From positions 1-18,003 of the forward strand of contig JBKOWZ010000056.1 in assembly GCA_046724665.1 (NCBI GenBank): a stretch of DNA of 18,003 nt. Reading direction: 5' to 3'. Numbering within the stretch: position 1 is the first letter of the stretch; each line of letters starts with the position of its first letter. The DNA is from Actinocrinis sp046724665. GTDB taxonomy: Bacteria; Actinomycetota; Actinomycetes; Streptomycetales; Catenulisporaceae. The translations under genes were made by a program, and so were the position numbers. Shown here piece by piece: positions 1-8,494 of the stretch. The notes below the pieces were generated by a model. It did not search any database. It had not been told where the DNA came from and saw only the letters and a program-made list of their open reading frames with translations.

Positions 1-2292
1 GGCGCCCCCGGCGCGCTGCCCGGCGGGCTGGAGCTGCACGTGGTCGGCGGGCCGGACGCCGGCGGCGTGCACCTGATCTCCCCGCCGGCTCCGGGCGCCG
101 CGCCGGTGCGGATCGCAATAGGGCGCGGCGCGGACACGCAGGTGCGGATCGAGGACCCCGACCTCTCCCGCCTGCACGCCGAGCTGCTGGTGACGGCCGA
201 CTGGGTGCGGTTGCGCGACCTCGGCTCGACTAACGGTACGACGATGGACGGTACGCCGGTCGGCGGCGAATCCGTCCTGCTGCTGCCTGATGCGCTCGTA
301 CGGCTCGGTGAGACCACGCTCTCGCTGCGTGTGTCGCGCAGTGCGCTTGAGGCCGAGCCGGATCGGTTAGGGCGTCTACGCGTGCGTACGACGCGGCGGC
401 CTCCGGCGGACCTGCCCGCGCCACGCATTGAGCTGCCGCCGAAGCCGTCGAACCGAGGGCTGCCCGCCACGCGCCGCCGCGCCGCCGCGGCGTTCGAGCA
501 GGCGAAAGCCGCCGCCGAGGCGCAGATCACCGCCGCGCTCGCCGCCGAGGCCGCGCTGCGCCGGGAGCGGCACCCCGATCTCGCCGCCCTGCTGACCACG
601 GCGATCCGTCCGGAACCGCGGCTGTGGGACCGCGATCCGCACCTGCCCGAGCTGCTGGCGCTGCGGCTGGGTACGGCGCGGATCGCCGCGCGGGTGAGCG
701 TGGTCTCGGGGCCGAAGACGTACCGGCCGCGCGTGTCGGCGGTCCCGGTGACGCTCGACCTGGCGCAGGCCGGCGTGCTCGGTCTGGTGGGCCCGCGCCC
801 GCAGCTGACCGGGCTGGCTCGGTCGCTGGTGGCGCAGCTGGCGGTCGGCTGCGCGCCGCGCGATCTGGAGCTGGTGCTGCTCTGCGGCGGCGACCCGCGG
901 CCGTGGCGGTGGATGCGGTGGCTGCCGCATCTGACCGCGCAGAACGGGCAGGACTGCCGGGCGCTGGTCGGCCTGAGCCCGGCGCAGGTGTCGGCCCGGG
1001 TCGCCGAACTGCTCGACCGGCTGGACTCCGGGCAGGCCTCGTTGCGGCGCACGGTGCTGATCGTCGATTCGGCGCCGGATCTGCTCGACACGAGGGGCAT
1101 GCGGCGGCTGCTCGACGAGGGCCCGCAGGCGGGCATACACCCGATCGTGCTCGCCGCCCGGCCGACCCAGCTGCCGGGCACGATCGGCGCGGTGGCGGCG
1201 CTCAGCGGAGACGTCAACACGCGGGTCCGGCTTGAGTGGCCGGACGCGCCCGCGCTGGAGAACGTCATCGCCGATCTGGCGTCGGTCGAGTGGGGCGAGC
1301 GGCTCGGCCGGGCGCTCGCGCCGCTGCGCGAGGCCGAGGCCGACGGTTTCGGCGTCCCGCAGCTGCCCGAGGAGGCGCGGCTGCTCGCGCTGCTCGACCT
1401 GGACCTGCTGACCCCGGCCAAGCTCAGCGCGCGCTGGGCGGCGACGGCCCGGTCCGCGAGCGCTGAACTGACCATCGGTGCGGACGACCACGGCGCGGTA
1501 CGCATCGACCTGACCGGCCATCACCTCCTGGTCGGCGGGGTCTCGGGTTCGGGCATCTCCGAGACGCTGCGGTCGATCACGTGCGCGATGGCCGCGGTCA
1601 ACCGCCCCGATCACCTGCGTATCGCGCTGATCTCCGGTGGTAACGGACCATCGCTCGCGGACAGTGCCCAGTTACCGCACGTCGATGTCCACCTTCCGCT
1701 GGACTGCTCACCCGACGCGCTGCGCAGGCTGCTCGACCAGATCGAGGGGGTCGTGGCCAGCCGCCCCGACCCGGCGCTCCCGCGCATGCTCGTGGTCGTC
1801 GACGGCTTCGACCGGCTCGCCGCCGACCATCCATGGTTCGCCAAGGGCCTGGCCGCCGCGGCGCGCGACGGCCGCGAGCACCTGCTGCACGTGGCCGTCG
1901 GCGTCACGATCGAGGACGCGCGGGCGGTGCGGCTGCTCGACGGCGACCTGTGCGACGAGGCGCAGATCCGCATCGCGCTGCGCACGCACGGCGCGGAGGA
2001 GTCACGCAAGCTGGTCTCGCTGCCCGCGGCCGTCTCGGTGCGCGCCGACACGCCGGGCCGCGCGCACCTGGCGCTGCCGGACGGCCGCGTGCTGTCGATC
2101 CAGGTGCCGCTGATCAGCGGCCGCATGCCGTCCAGCGCGTCGAGCCGCGCCACCGTGGTCCGGCAGCCGTGGACCGAACTCGGCTCGCCGCTACCGCGCC
2201 GCGCCGCCGAGCCGGCGTCAACCGGACAGCTCGGCGGCCCGACCGACCTCGCGCTGTTCGTCGAGACCGCGCGCCGGGCCGCCTCGCGCTGA
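1..2292 (+). CDS. FHA-domain protein with degenerate FtsK/SpoIIIE-like ATPase region (5' partial)
   Basis: The reading frame is open to base 1, so the true start lies upstream; the first in-window start codon is GTG at 40, and residue numbers count from it. An FHA domain spans about residues 24-97, with the phosphopeptide-binding signature GRG (28-30), S-x-x-H (43-46) and GSTNGT (62-67). An Ala/Arg-rich, probably helical linker follows (about 144-186). After it come two FtsK/SpoIIIE-like nucleotide-binding folds. The first has a P-loop remnant GLVGPRPQLT (near 247-256) and a Walker B-like LIVDSAPDLL (near 340). The second has GVSGSGISET at 501-510, where the Walker A lysine is isoleucine (codon 1555-1557), and VVVDGFDRL, where the residue after the Walker B aspartate (588) is glycine instead of acidic. 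FHA domains bind phosphothreonine proteins, and FtsK/EccC ATPases move DNA or secreted proteins. This copy probably binds partners without hydrolysing ATP (inference). It ends 25 bp from the convergent dehydrogenase gene. Confidence 0.82.
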   Translation, partial: GAPGALPGGLELHVVGGPDAGGVHLISPPAPGAAPVRIAIGRGADTQVRIEDPDLSRLHAELLVTADWVRLRDLGSTNGTTMDGTPVGGESVLLLPDALVRLGETTLSLRVSRSALEAEPDRLGRLRVRTTRRPPADLPAPRIELPPKPSNRGLPATRRRAAAAFEQAKAAAEAQITAALAAEAALRRERHPDLAALLTTAIRPEPRLWDRDPHLPELLALRLGTARIAARVSVVSGPKTYRPRVSAVPVTLDLAQAGVLGLVGPRPQLTGLARSLVAQLAVGCAPRDLELVLLCGGDPRPWRWMRWLPHLTAQNGQDCRALVGLSPAQVSARVAELLDRLDSGQASLRRTVLIVDSAPDLLDTRGMRRLLDEGPQAGIHPIVLAARPTQLPGTIGAVAALSGDVNTRVRLEWPDAPALENVIADLASVEWGERLGRALAPLREAEADGFGVPQLPEEARLLALLDLDLLTPAKLSARWAATARSASAELTIGADDHGAVRIDLTGHHLLVGGVSGSGISETLRSITCAMAAVNRPDHLRIALISGGNGPSLADSAQLPHVDVHLPLDCSPDALRRLLDQIEGVVASRPDPALPRMLVVVDGFDRLAADHPWFAKGLAAAARDGREHLLHVAVGVTIEDARAVRLLDGDLCDEAQIRIALRTHGAEESRKLVSLPAAVSVRADTPGRAHLALPDGRVLSIQVPLISGRMPSSASSRATVVRQPWTELGSPLPRRAAEPASTGQLGGPTDLALFVETARRAASR

Positions 2293-2303
2293 CGCGCGGC
2301 TCT

Positions 2304-2339
2304 TACGCCGGCGAGTTTTACGTCAGCGAGCCGGCGGTA
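2304..2339. terminator. Possible bidirectional terminator between convergent genes
   Basis: Two copies of the self-complementary hexamer GCCGGC (2307-2312 and 2330-2335), flanked by TAC and GTA, can pair around a loop containing TTTT. The site lies between the stop codons of the FHA protein and the dehydrogenase, with the right arm inside the dehydrogenase 3' end. The position is right for a terminator, but the stem is short, so this is only a candidate. Confidence 0.22.
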
Positions 2340-5300
2340 CGCAGCATCGTGCGCAAGACGCGCAGCGCGACGGAGAGCGTTGCCAGGTCGAAGGTGTCCG
2401 CGGTGCGGATCTCGTCGAGCACGGCGCGGGCGCGGTCCACCGCGGTCCGGTTCTTGGCGACCCAGGTGGTGAAGCGGGCGTCCGGGTCGGTCTCGCCGGG
2501 GGCCGCGGCCAGGACCTCGAAGGTGATCTGCGCCTGGACCGCGTACAGCTCCTCGCGCACCGCCGCGCGGGCCATCGCCTGCCAGCGGTCGGTGCGCGGC
2601 AGGGCGTTGATCCGCTCGCCCAGCGTGGCGATCCGCAGCCGGTCCACCACGTCGAAGTAGCACTCGGCCACCTCGACCGGGGCGCGGCCGCTGTCCCATG
2701 CCACCTCGACGATGTCCAGGGCCGAGTAGGCGGCCGACACCGCGGCGGTGCGGGCGGCCGGGTCCTCCGGGACGCCGAGGTCGAGCAGTTCCTGCTTGGC
2801 CGCGGCCAGCTGGTCGTAGTCCGCGCCCTTGAGCAGCTTCGGCAGCTGGGCGACCACCTCGGCCACGCCGGAGCGGAACGCCTCGACCTGCGCCGCCACG
2901 TCCAGCGGGGCCCGGCGGTTGAGCAGGAACCAGCGGGCGCCGCGCTCGGCCAGCCGCCGCGCGGCCAGCCGCATCCGCGTCTGTACCCGGGCCGGGACCC
3001 GGTTGTCCAGCGCGTCCACCGCGCTCCAGAACGAGGACATGTCGAACACCGCGCGGGCCACGATGTGCGCCCGGGCGATCTCCTCGGCCGAGGCCCCGGT
3101 CTCCTCGCGCATCCGGAACACGAAGCTGGTCCCGGCGTTGTTGACCAGGCTGTTGACCACCTGGGTCGTGACGATCTCGCGGCGCAGCGGATGCGTCTCG
3201 ATCCGCTCGCGGAACCGTTCGCGCAGCGCCGAGGGGAAGTAGTGGTACAGCTCGGCCTTGAGGAACGGGTCGTCCGGCAGCGGGGAGTCGAGCAGCTCGT
3301 CCTCGAGGGTGATCTTGGTGTAGGCCAGCAGCACGCACAGCTCAGGCTGGGTCAGCCCGAGCCCGGCCTGCCGCCGCTCGTTGAGCACCCGCTCGCCGGG
3401 CAGGAACTCCAGCTCCCGGTTCAAGTGCCCGTCGGCGACCAGCTTGCGCAGATACCGCGCGTGCACGTTGAGCATCGACGGGGCCTGGGTGACCGCGGAG
3501 GCGAGCGCGACGTTCTGGCCGTAGTTGTCGGCCAGCACCAGCCGGCCCACCTCGTCGGTCATCTCGGCCAGCAGGCCGCCGCGCTCGTGCCGGCCGAGCT
3601 CGCCGGCGGCCACCGCCTGGTCAAGCAGGATCTTGATGTTGACCTCGTGGTCCGAGGTGTCCACCCCGGCCGAGTTGTCGATCGCGTCGGTGCACACGCG
3701 GCCCCCGGCGCCGCCGGCGCCCAGGAGGGCGAACTCGATCCGGCCGAGCTGGGTGAAGCCGAGGTTGCCGCCCTCGCCGACGACGCGTGCGCGCAGGTCG
3801 GCGCCGTTGACCCGGATCGCGTCGTTGGCCTTGTCGCCGACGTCCGCGTTGGACTCGGCGGCGGCCTTCACGTACGTGCCGATGCCGCCGTTCCAGAACA
3901 GGTCAACCGGGGCCAGCAGGATCGCGCGCATCAGCTCGGCGGGCGTCATCCGCAGCACGGACTCGTCGATGCCGAGGGCGGCGCGCAGCTGCGGGGTCAG
4001 CGGGATGGACTTCGCGGTGCGCGGGAAGACTCCGCCGCCGAACGAGATCAGGTTCTTGTCGTAGTCGTTCCAGGACGAGCGGGGCAGCTCGAACAGCCGG
4101 CGGCGCTCGGCGTAGGAGGTGGCCGGGTCCGGGTCGGGATCGACGAAGATGTGCCGGTGGTCGAAGGCCGCGACCAGCCTGATGTGCTTGGACAGCAGCA
4201 TGCCGTTGCCGAACACGTCGCCGGACATGTCGCCGATGCCGATCGCGGTGAAGTCCTGCGTCTGGGTATCGACGTCCAGCTCGCGGAAGTGCCGCTTGAC
4301 CGACTCCCAGGCGCCGCGCGCGGTGATGCCCATCGCCTTGTGGTCGTAGCCGACCGAGCCCCCGGAGGCGAAGGCGTCGCCGAGCCAGAAGTCGTACTCG
4401 GCCGCCACCCCGTTGGCGATGTCGGAGAAGGTCGCGGTGCCCTTGTCCGCCGCGACGACCAGGTACGTGTCGTCGCCGTCGAAGCGCACCACGTCCCGCG
4501 GCGGCACCACCTTGCCGGCCACGAGGTTGTCGGTGATGTCCAGCAGGCCGCGGATGAAGGTCTTGTAGCACTCGACGCCCTCGGCGAGGAACGCGTCGCG
4601 GTCGGCCGGATCGACCGGCCGCTTGACCACGAAGCCGCCCTTGGCGCCGACCGGCACGATCACCGCGTTCTTCACCATCTGCGCCTTGACCAGGCCGAGG
4701 ATCTCGGTGCGGAAGTCCTCGCGGCGGTCCGACCAGCGCAGCCCGCCGCGGGCGACCGCGCCGAAGCGCAGGTGCACGCCCTCGACCCGGGCCGAGTAGA
4801 CCCAGATCTCGTACTTCGGGCGCGGGGCCGGCAGGTCCGGCACCGCCGCGGCGTTGATCTTGAAGGACAGGTACGGCTTGGGCCGGCCGTCCGCGCCCTT
4901 CTGGAAGTAGTTGGTCCGCAGCGTCGCCTGGATCACCGCGCGCAGCGCGCGCAGGATGCGGTCCTCGTCGAGCGAGGCGACCGCGTCGAGCGCGCCCTCG
5001 GACTCCTCGTGCAGCCCGTCGATCAGCTCGCGGCCGGCCGAGGCGCGCGCCGGGTCGAAGGAGGCCTCGAACAGCTTGACCAGCAGCCGGGCCAGCGTCG
5101 TGTTGCGGCGCAGGACCCGCTCGAAGTACCCCTGGCTGAACGGCGTGCCGCCCTGGCGCAGGTACTTGGCGTACGCGCGCAGCACGGTGACCTGACGCCA
5201 GGTCAGCCCGGCGCTCACCACGAGCGCGTTGAAGCCGTCGTTCTCGATCTGGCCGGACCAGGCGGCGGCGAACGCGGCGGTGAACCGGTCGCGCGCGGCC

Positions 5301-7324
5301 TGGTCGCGCAGCTGCTCCGGGTCGGCGACGCGCAGCCCGAAGTCGTAGATCCAGGCCGCCTCGCCGCTCTCCCGGTTCAGCTCGTACGGATGCTCGTCGA
5401 GCACCTCGACGCCGAAGCGCTGGAGGATCGGCAGCACCTCGCCGAGCGGGATCATCCGGCCGACCCGGAAGATCTTCAGGCTGTACTGCTCGGGGGCGGC
5501 GTCGGGGCGGCGGTAGACGGCGAGCGAGGAGTCGGTCGTGTCGTCCGCGTGGATGGCCTCGATGCGGCAGACGTCCTTGACCGCGTTCTGCGGCGGGAAG
5601 TCGGCCTTGTACCCCTCCGGGAACGCCTTGGCGTAGTCGCGCAGCAGCTGCGCGGCGCGCTCGTGCCCGACGGCCTCGCCGAGTTGCTGCGCGAAGTCGT
5701 CGTCCCAGGTGCGCAGCGCGGCCGCCAGCAGCCGCTCGATGCGTTCGGTGTCCACCTTCGGCAGCCGCGTGCCCGGAGCGACCCGCACGACGAAGTGCAG
5801 CCGGGTGAGCACGGACTCGGTGGAACGCACCGTGTAGTCGATCACGACGCCGTCGAGCTCGTGTAGCAGGATCGACTGGAGCTTCAGGCGCGCGTCGGTG
5901 GTGTACAGATCGCGCGGCAGGTATACGAGCGCGGAGAAGTACCGGCCGTACGCGTCCTTACGCAGGAACAGCCGCAGCCGGCGGCGTTCCTGGAGGTGCA
6001 GCACCGAGCCGGTGATGTCGGCCAGTTCCTCGACCGGAATCTGGAACAGGTCGTCGCGCGGGTACGACTCGAGGATCTGGAGCAGGTCCTTGCCGGAGTG
6101 CGAGGTCGGCGCGAAACCGTGGATGTCGAGGACCTGCCGGACCTTCTGCCGGATCACCGGGACGCGCTGCACGGACTCGGAGTACGCGGCGGCCGAGAAC
6201 AGCCCGAGGATGCGCCGCTCGCCGACGACGCGGCCCTCGGCGTCGAAGCGCTTGACCCCGATGTAGTCGAGGTATCCGGGCCGGTGCACGGTGGCGCGCG
6301 AGTTGGCCTTCGTGAGCACGAGCAGCCGCGGCTCGCGCGCCTTGGCCCGCACCTCGGGCGGCAGCTTCGCGAACGAGCCCTGGGCGCCGTGCGGCCGGTC
6401 GGCGCGCAGGACGCCGAGGCCCGTGCCGGTGACCGGGCTCAACGAGTCCTCGCCCTCGACCTGCACCAGCGTGTACTCGCGGTAGCCGAGGAAGGTGAAG
6501 TGGTCGTCGGCCAGCCAGCGCAGCAGTTCTTGACCAGCCGTCAGCTCCTCGTAGGGCACGCCGGCGCGCCGGGCCGCCTCGCCCTGCTCGGCGTCCAGGC
6601 CGTCGGCCAGGCTCAGCGCGGCGGCGCGCATCTTCGGCCAGTCCTCGACCGCCTCGCGCACGTCGCTGAGCACGCGGCGCAGGTTCGCCTCGATCGCGCG
6701 CAGCCGTGCCGGGTCGTCGGGCTGCCGGTCGATCTCGATGTGCATCCAGGACTCGGTCAGCGCCCCGGCCGCGGCCTGCTGCGGCGGATCGGCGTCGAGG
6801 ACCGAGCGCAGCCGGCCGACCAGGTCGCGCTCGACCGCGAAGACCGGGTGGAAGACCACGTGGATGCCGTGGTCGAGCCTGGTCAGCTCCGCGGTGACCG
6901 AGTCCACCAGGAACGGCATGTCGTCGGTGACGACCTCGACCACGGTGTGCGTGGTCTCGCCGGTGGTCCAGCCGGAGCGCTCGCGGGTCGGGGTCCAGAC
7001 CCGGATCTTCGCGGTGCCCTGCGGCCGGGTCTCGGCCAGCGCGACGGAGGACCGCAGCGCGCCGAGCACGTCGGCGGGGGTCCGGTCGGCCAGGTCGTCG
7101 AAGGGGACGTGCCGGTAGTAGCGGTGCAGGGCCGCGTCGGCGTGCCGCGGGTCGGCGAGGAACGGCTCGGCGTTTGGGGGCTTGGTATGCGTGGTATCGA
7201 GGGGATCGGGATCGACGCTCCCGCCAGGCCCCACCCCCGTGCCGTCGGCGCTTCGCGAGTCCCGCGCGAGTTCCGCGGCCTCCTCAAGCAGCCCGGCTTT
7301 AGCCTCATCCAGTTGCGTCACCAT
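2318..7324 (-). CDS. gdh: NAD-specific glutamate dehydrogenase (large 180-kDa type)
   Basis: The enzyme oxidatively deaminates L-glutamate to 2-oxoglutarate and ammonium with NAD+ in the cytosol, usually in glutamate catabolism. At 1668 residues it fits the ~180-kDa class known from Streptomyces clavuligerus and mycobacteria (about 1600-1650). A long N-terminal regulatory region (to about residue 800, ACT-like in this family) precedes the catalytic core. The core carries ARGGLRWSDR (about 857-866), the catalytic-lysine segment VKNAVIVPVGAKGGF (about 880-895), GIGDMSGDVFGNGM, the dinucleotide-binding GEGGNLG (about 1182-1188) and AIDNSAGVDTSDHE (about 1214-1227). No core motif looks damaged. 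The start is ATG at 7324-7322 with AGGAG seven bases upstream; the stop is TAA. A 126-bp gap to panD leaves room for its own promoter. Long antisense frames inside it are high-GC shadows. Confidence 0.97.
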   Translation of the reverse strand: MVTQLDEAKAGLLEEAAELARDSRSADGTGVGPGGSVDPDPLDTTHTKPPNAEPFLADPRHADAALHRYYRHVPFDDLADRTPADVLGALRSSVALAETRPQGTAKIRVWTPTRERSGWTTGETTHTVVEVVTDDMPFLVDSVTAELTRLDHGIHVVFHPVFAVERDLVGRLRSVLDADPPQQAAAGALTESWMHIEIDRQPDDPARLRAIEANLRRVLSDVREAVEDWPKMRAAALSLADGLDAEQGEAARRAGVPYEELTAGQELLRWLADDHFTFLGYREYTLVQVEGEDSLSPVTGTGLGVLRADRPHGAQGSFAKLPPEVRAKAREPRLLVLTKANSRATVHRPGYLDYIGVKRFDAEGRVVGERRILGLFSAAAYSESVQRVPVIRQKVRQVLDIHGFAPTSHSGKDLLQILESYPRDDLFQIPVEELADITGSVLHLQERRRLRLFLRKDAYGRYFSALVYLPRDLYTTDARLKLQSILLHELDGVVIDYTVRSTESVLTRLHFVVRVAPGTRLPKVDTERIERLLAAALRTWDDDFAQQLGEAVGHERAAQLLRDYAKAFPEGYKADFPPQNAVKDVCRIEAIHADDTTDSSLAVYRRPDAAPEQYSLKIFRVGRMIPLGEVLPILQRFGVEVLDEHPYELNRESGEAAWIYDFGLRVADPEQLRDQAARDRFTAAFAAAWSGQIENDGFNALVVSAGLTWRQVTVLRAYAKYLRQGGTPFSQGYFERVLRRNTTLARLLVKLFEASFDPARASAGRELIDGLHEESEGALDAVASLDEDRILRALRAVIQATLRTNYFQKGADGRPKPYLSFKINAAAVPDLPAPRPKYEIWVYSARVEGVHLRFGAVARGGLRWSDRREDFRTEILGLVKAQMVKNAVIVPVGAKGGFVVKRPVDPADRDAFLAEGVECYKTFIRGLLDITDNLVAGKVVPPRDVVRFDGDDTYLVVAADKGTATFSDIANGVAAEYDFWLGDAFASGGSVGYDHKAMGITARGAWESVKRHFRELDVDTQTQDFTAIGIGDMSGDVFGNGMLLSKHIRLVAAFDHRHIFVDPDPDPATSYAERRRLFELPRSSWNDYDKNLISFGGGVFPRTAKSIPLTPQLRAALGIDESVLRMTPAELMRAILLAPVDLFWNGGIGTYVKAAAESNADVGDKANDAIRVNGADLRARVVGEGGNLGFTQLGRIEFALLGAGGAGGRVCTDAIDNSAGVDTSDHEVNIKILLDQAVAAGELGRHERGGLLAEMTDEVGRLVLADNYGQNVALASAVTQAPSMLNVHARYLRKLVADGHLNRELEFLPGERVLNERRQAGLGLTQPELCVLLAYTKITLEDELLDSPLPDDPFLKAELYHYFPSALRERFRERIETHPLRREIVTTQVVNSLVNNAGTSFVFRMREETGASAEEIARAHIVARAVFDMSSFWSAVDALDNRVPARVQTRMRLAARRLAERGARWFLLNRRAPLDVAAQVEAFRSGVAEVVAQLPKLLKGADYDQLAAAKQELLDLGVPEDPAARTAAVSAAYSALDIVEVAWDSGRAPVEVAECYFDVVDRLRIATLGERINALPRTDRWQAMARAAVREELYAVQAQITFEVLAAAPGETDPDARFTTWVAKNRTAVDRARAVLDEIRTADTFDLATLSVALRVLRTMLRTAGSLT

Positions 7325-7407
7325 GTGCCTGCTCCTACAGCCGCGCGTCGTTGCGCAGCCGGATCCGGTTATCGGCTTTAGGCTACCCGCCTCGGTGACG
7401 CACAGTT

Positions 7408-7426
7408 CATGTATCGGCCGATCATG
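7408..7426. promoter_or_regulatory. Inverted repeat in the leader region of the glutamate dehydrogenase gene
   Basis: A perfect 10-bp palindrome, ATCGGCCGAT (7413-7422), is flanked by CATG on both sides, with one extra T on the left. It lies in the 126-bp gap between the panD stop and the dehydrogenase start, about 85-100 bases upstream of that start. It could be an operator for the dehydrogenase or a weak terminator for panD. No T-run follows it on the minus strand. No clear -35/-10 pair was seen, although TAGCCT at 7381-7386 (minus strand) is a possible -10. Confidence 0.25.
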
Positions 7427-7450
7427 TTGTTACGTCTGAGTTGTGACTTC

Positions 7451-7852
7451 CTACAAGGTGGCCAACCGGGCCAGGTCGGCGTCAAGGTCCACGATGCGGT
7501 TGTCCGCGTCCACGTGCACGACCCGCGGCTTGAGGGCGCGGGCGCTGCGGTCGTCCACGGTCTGATAGCTGATCAGGATCACCACGTCGCCCGGGTGCAC
7601 AAGCTGCGCGGCCGCGCCGTTGATCCCGATGACGCCGGAGCCGCGCTCGCCCTCGATCACGTAGGTCTCGAGCCGGGCGCCGTTGGTGACGTCCACGATG
7701 GCCACCTGCTCGCCGGGCAGCAGGTCGGCGGCCTCCATCAGCGCGGCGTCCACGGTGACCGATCCCACGTAGTGCAGGTCGGCCTGGGTGACGGTGGCAC
7801 GGTGGATCTTGGATTTGAGCATGGTGCGGTAGACGGTGCTCTTGCGAAACAC
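7451..7852 (-). CDS. panD: Aspartate 1-decarboxylase precursor
   Basis: PanD decarboxylates L-aspartate to beta-alanine, the precursor for pantothenate and coenzyme A. It is a pyruvoyl enzyme made by self-cleavage at a Gly-Ser bond. That site is visible as HYVGSVTVD, with Gly30-Ser31. Residues matching E. coli Lys9, Arg54, Thr57 and Tyr58 are present as Lys15, Arg60, Thr63 and Tyr64. I chose GTG at 7852-7850 because AAGGAG sits six bases upstream and it gives 133 residues, close to the family length, with about six extra N-terminal residues compared with E. coli. An upstream ATG at 7903 would add 17 unconserved residues and has no comparable ribosome site. The stop is TAG. The gene lies 68 bp downstream of the DUF6912 gene in the same direction, so co-transcription is plausible. 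No panB or panC is nearby. Confidence 0.95.
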   Translation of the reverse strand: MFRKSTVYRTMLKSKIHRATVTQADLHYVGSVTVDAALMEAADLLPGEQVAIVDVTNGARLETYVIEGERGSGVIGINGAAAQLVHPGDVVILISYQTVDDRSARALKPRVVHVDADNRIVDLDADLARLATL

Positions 7853-7920
7853 GGTGTGCTCCTTCTCGTTCCAGTCCCGGGCTCGGGTACCGGACGGGGT
7901 CACGCCTGCGTAACGGTACG

Positions 7921-8439
7921 TCAGGCGGGCGCGATCAAGTCTGGAAGTTCCTGTGTCGCGAACCAGAGTAGGTCGTAGTCCTCCGCACCGTCCACGGTGA
8001 ACTGTGCGTCCTCGTCGCCCTCGTCGGCGGCGCGCACCACCAGCGCCGCCTCGCCGACGACCGGTTGCGCGGCCTCGTCGTCCACGTGGAACGAGGCGAC
8101 GTCCCGCAGCGCGACCACGCCGTCGATACGCACCTCGCCCGGCTCGACGCCCTGCTCGCGGGAGATCGGCGTGCCGACCGGTGTGACCACGGCGTCGTAC
8201 AGCTCCGCGGCCACCACCACGCGCCGGCGCGGCGCCAGCTTGTCAGCGGCCAGCAGCCGCAGGGCGCCGCGCGCGGCCTCGCTCATCGCCGCGAACTCGA
8301 GTTCTTCCTCGTCGCCCTCGACGTACCACTCGCGCAGCGCCGGGGTGACCGCGTAGGCGGTCAGCGGCCCCGGGCCGAACTCGCCGCGCTTGGCCAGTTC
8401 GGACAGCATCGGCAGCGTTGCCGGGATGTAGACGCGCAT
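7921..8439 (-). CDS. DUF6912 family protein of unknown function
   Basis: This 172-residue protein begins MRVYIPATLPMLSEL and continues with AYAVTPALREWYVEGD, an opening I recognise from a widespread actinobacterial family (DUF6912). The function is unknown. It is acidic, with no signal peptide or membrane segment, so it is probably cytosolic. The middle (about 55-110) alternates basic and hydrophobic strands (APRRRVVVAAELYDAVV), and the C-terminal third is rich in Asp/Glu. The ATG start at 8439-8437 is preceded by an AGGGAAGG ribosome site and the stop is TGA. It sits 55 bp after the patatin gene and 68 bp before panD, all in the same direction. The family name is from memory of sequence style, not a search. 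Confidence 0.8.
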   Translation of the reverse strand: MRVYIPATLPMLSELAKRGEFGPGPLTAYAVTPALREWYVEGDEEELEFAAMSEAARGALRLLAADKLAPRRRVVVAAELYDAVVTPVGTPISREQGVEPGEVRIDGVVALRDVASFHVDDEAAQPVVGEAALVVRAADEGDEDAQFTVDGAEDYDLLWFATQELPDLIAPA

Positions 8440-8494
8440 CGCCTTCCCTCTGATCGCCGGGCTCGGCCGCCGGGTCGTGGCGGTGTCTGACCGC

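Noticed and set aside
1611..3338. A 575-codon minus-strand frame spanning the FHA protein and the dehydrogenase end
   Set aside because: It crosses two genes with clear protein homology in other frames, and its Arg/Ala/Gly/Pro-rich product is compositional noise.
3065..5866. A 933-codon plus-strand frame inside the glutamate dehydrogenase gene
   Set aside because: It is a complementary-frame shadow rich in Val, Arg, Gly, His and Asp with no recognisable domain; the dehydrogenase frame carries all family motifs.
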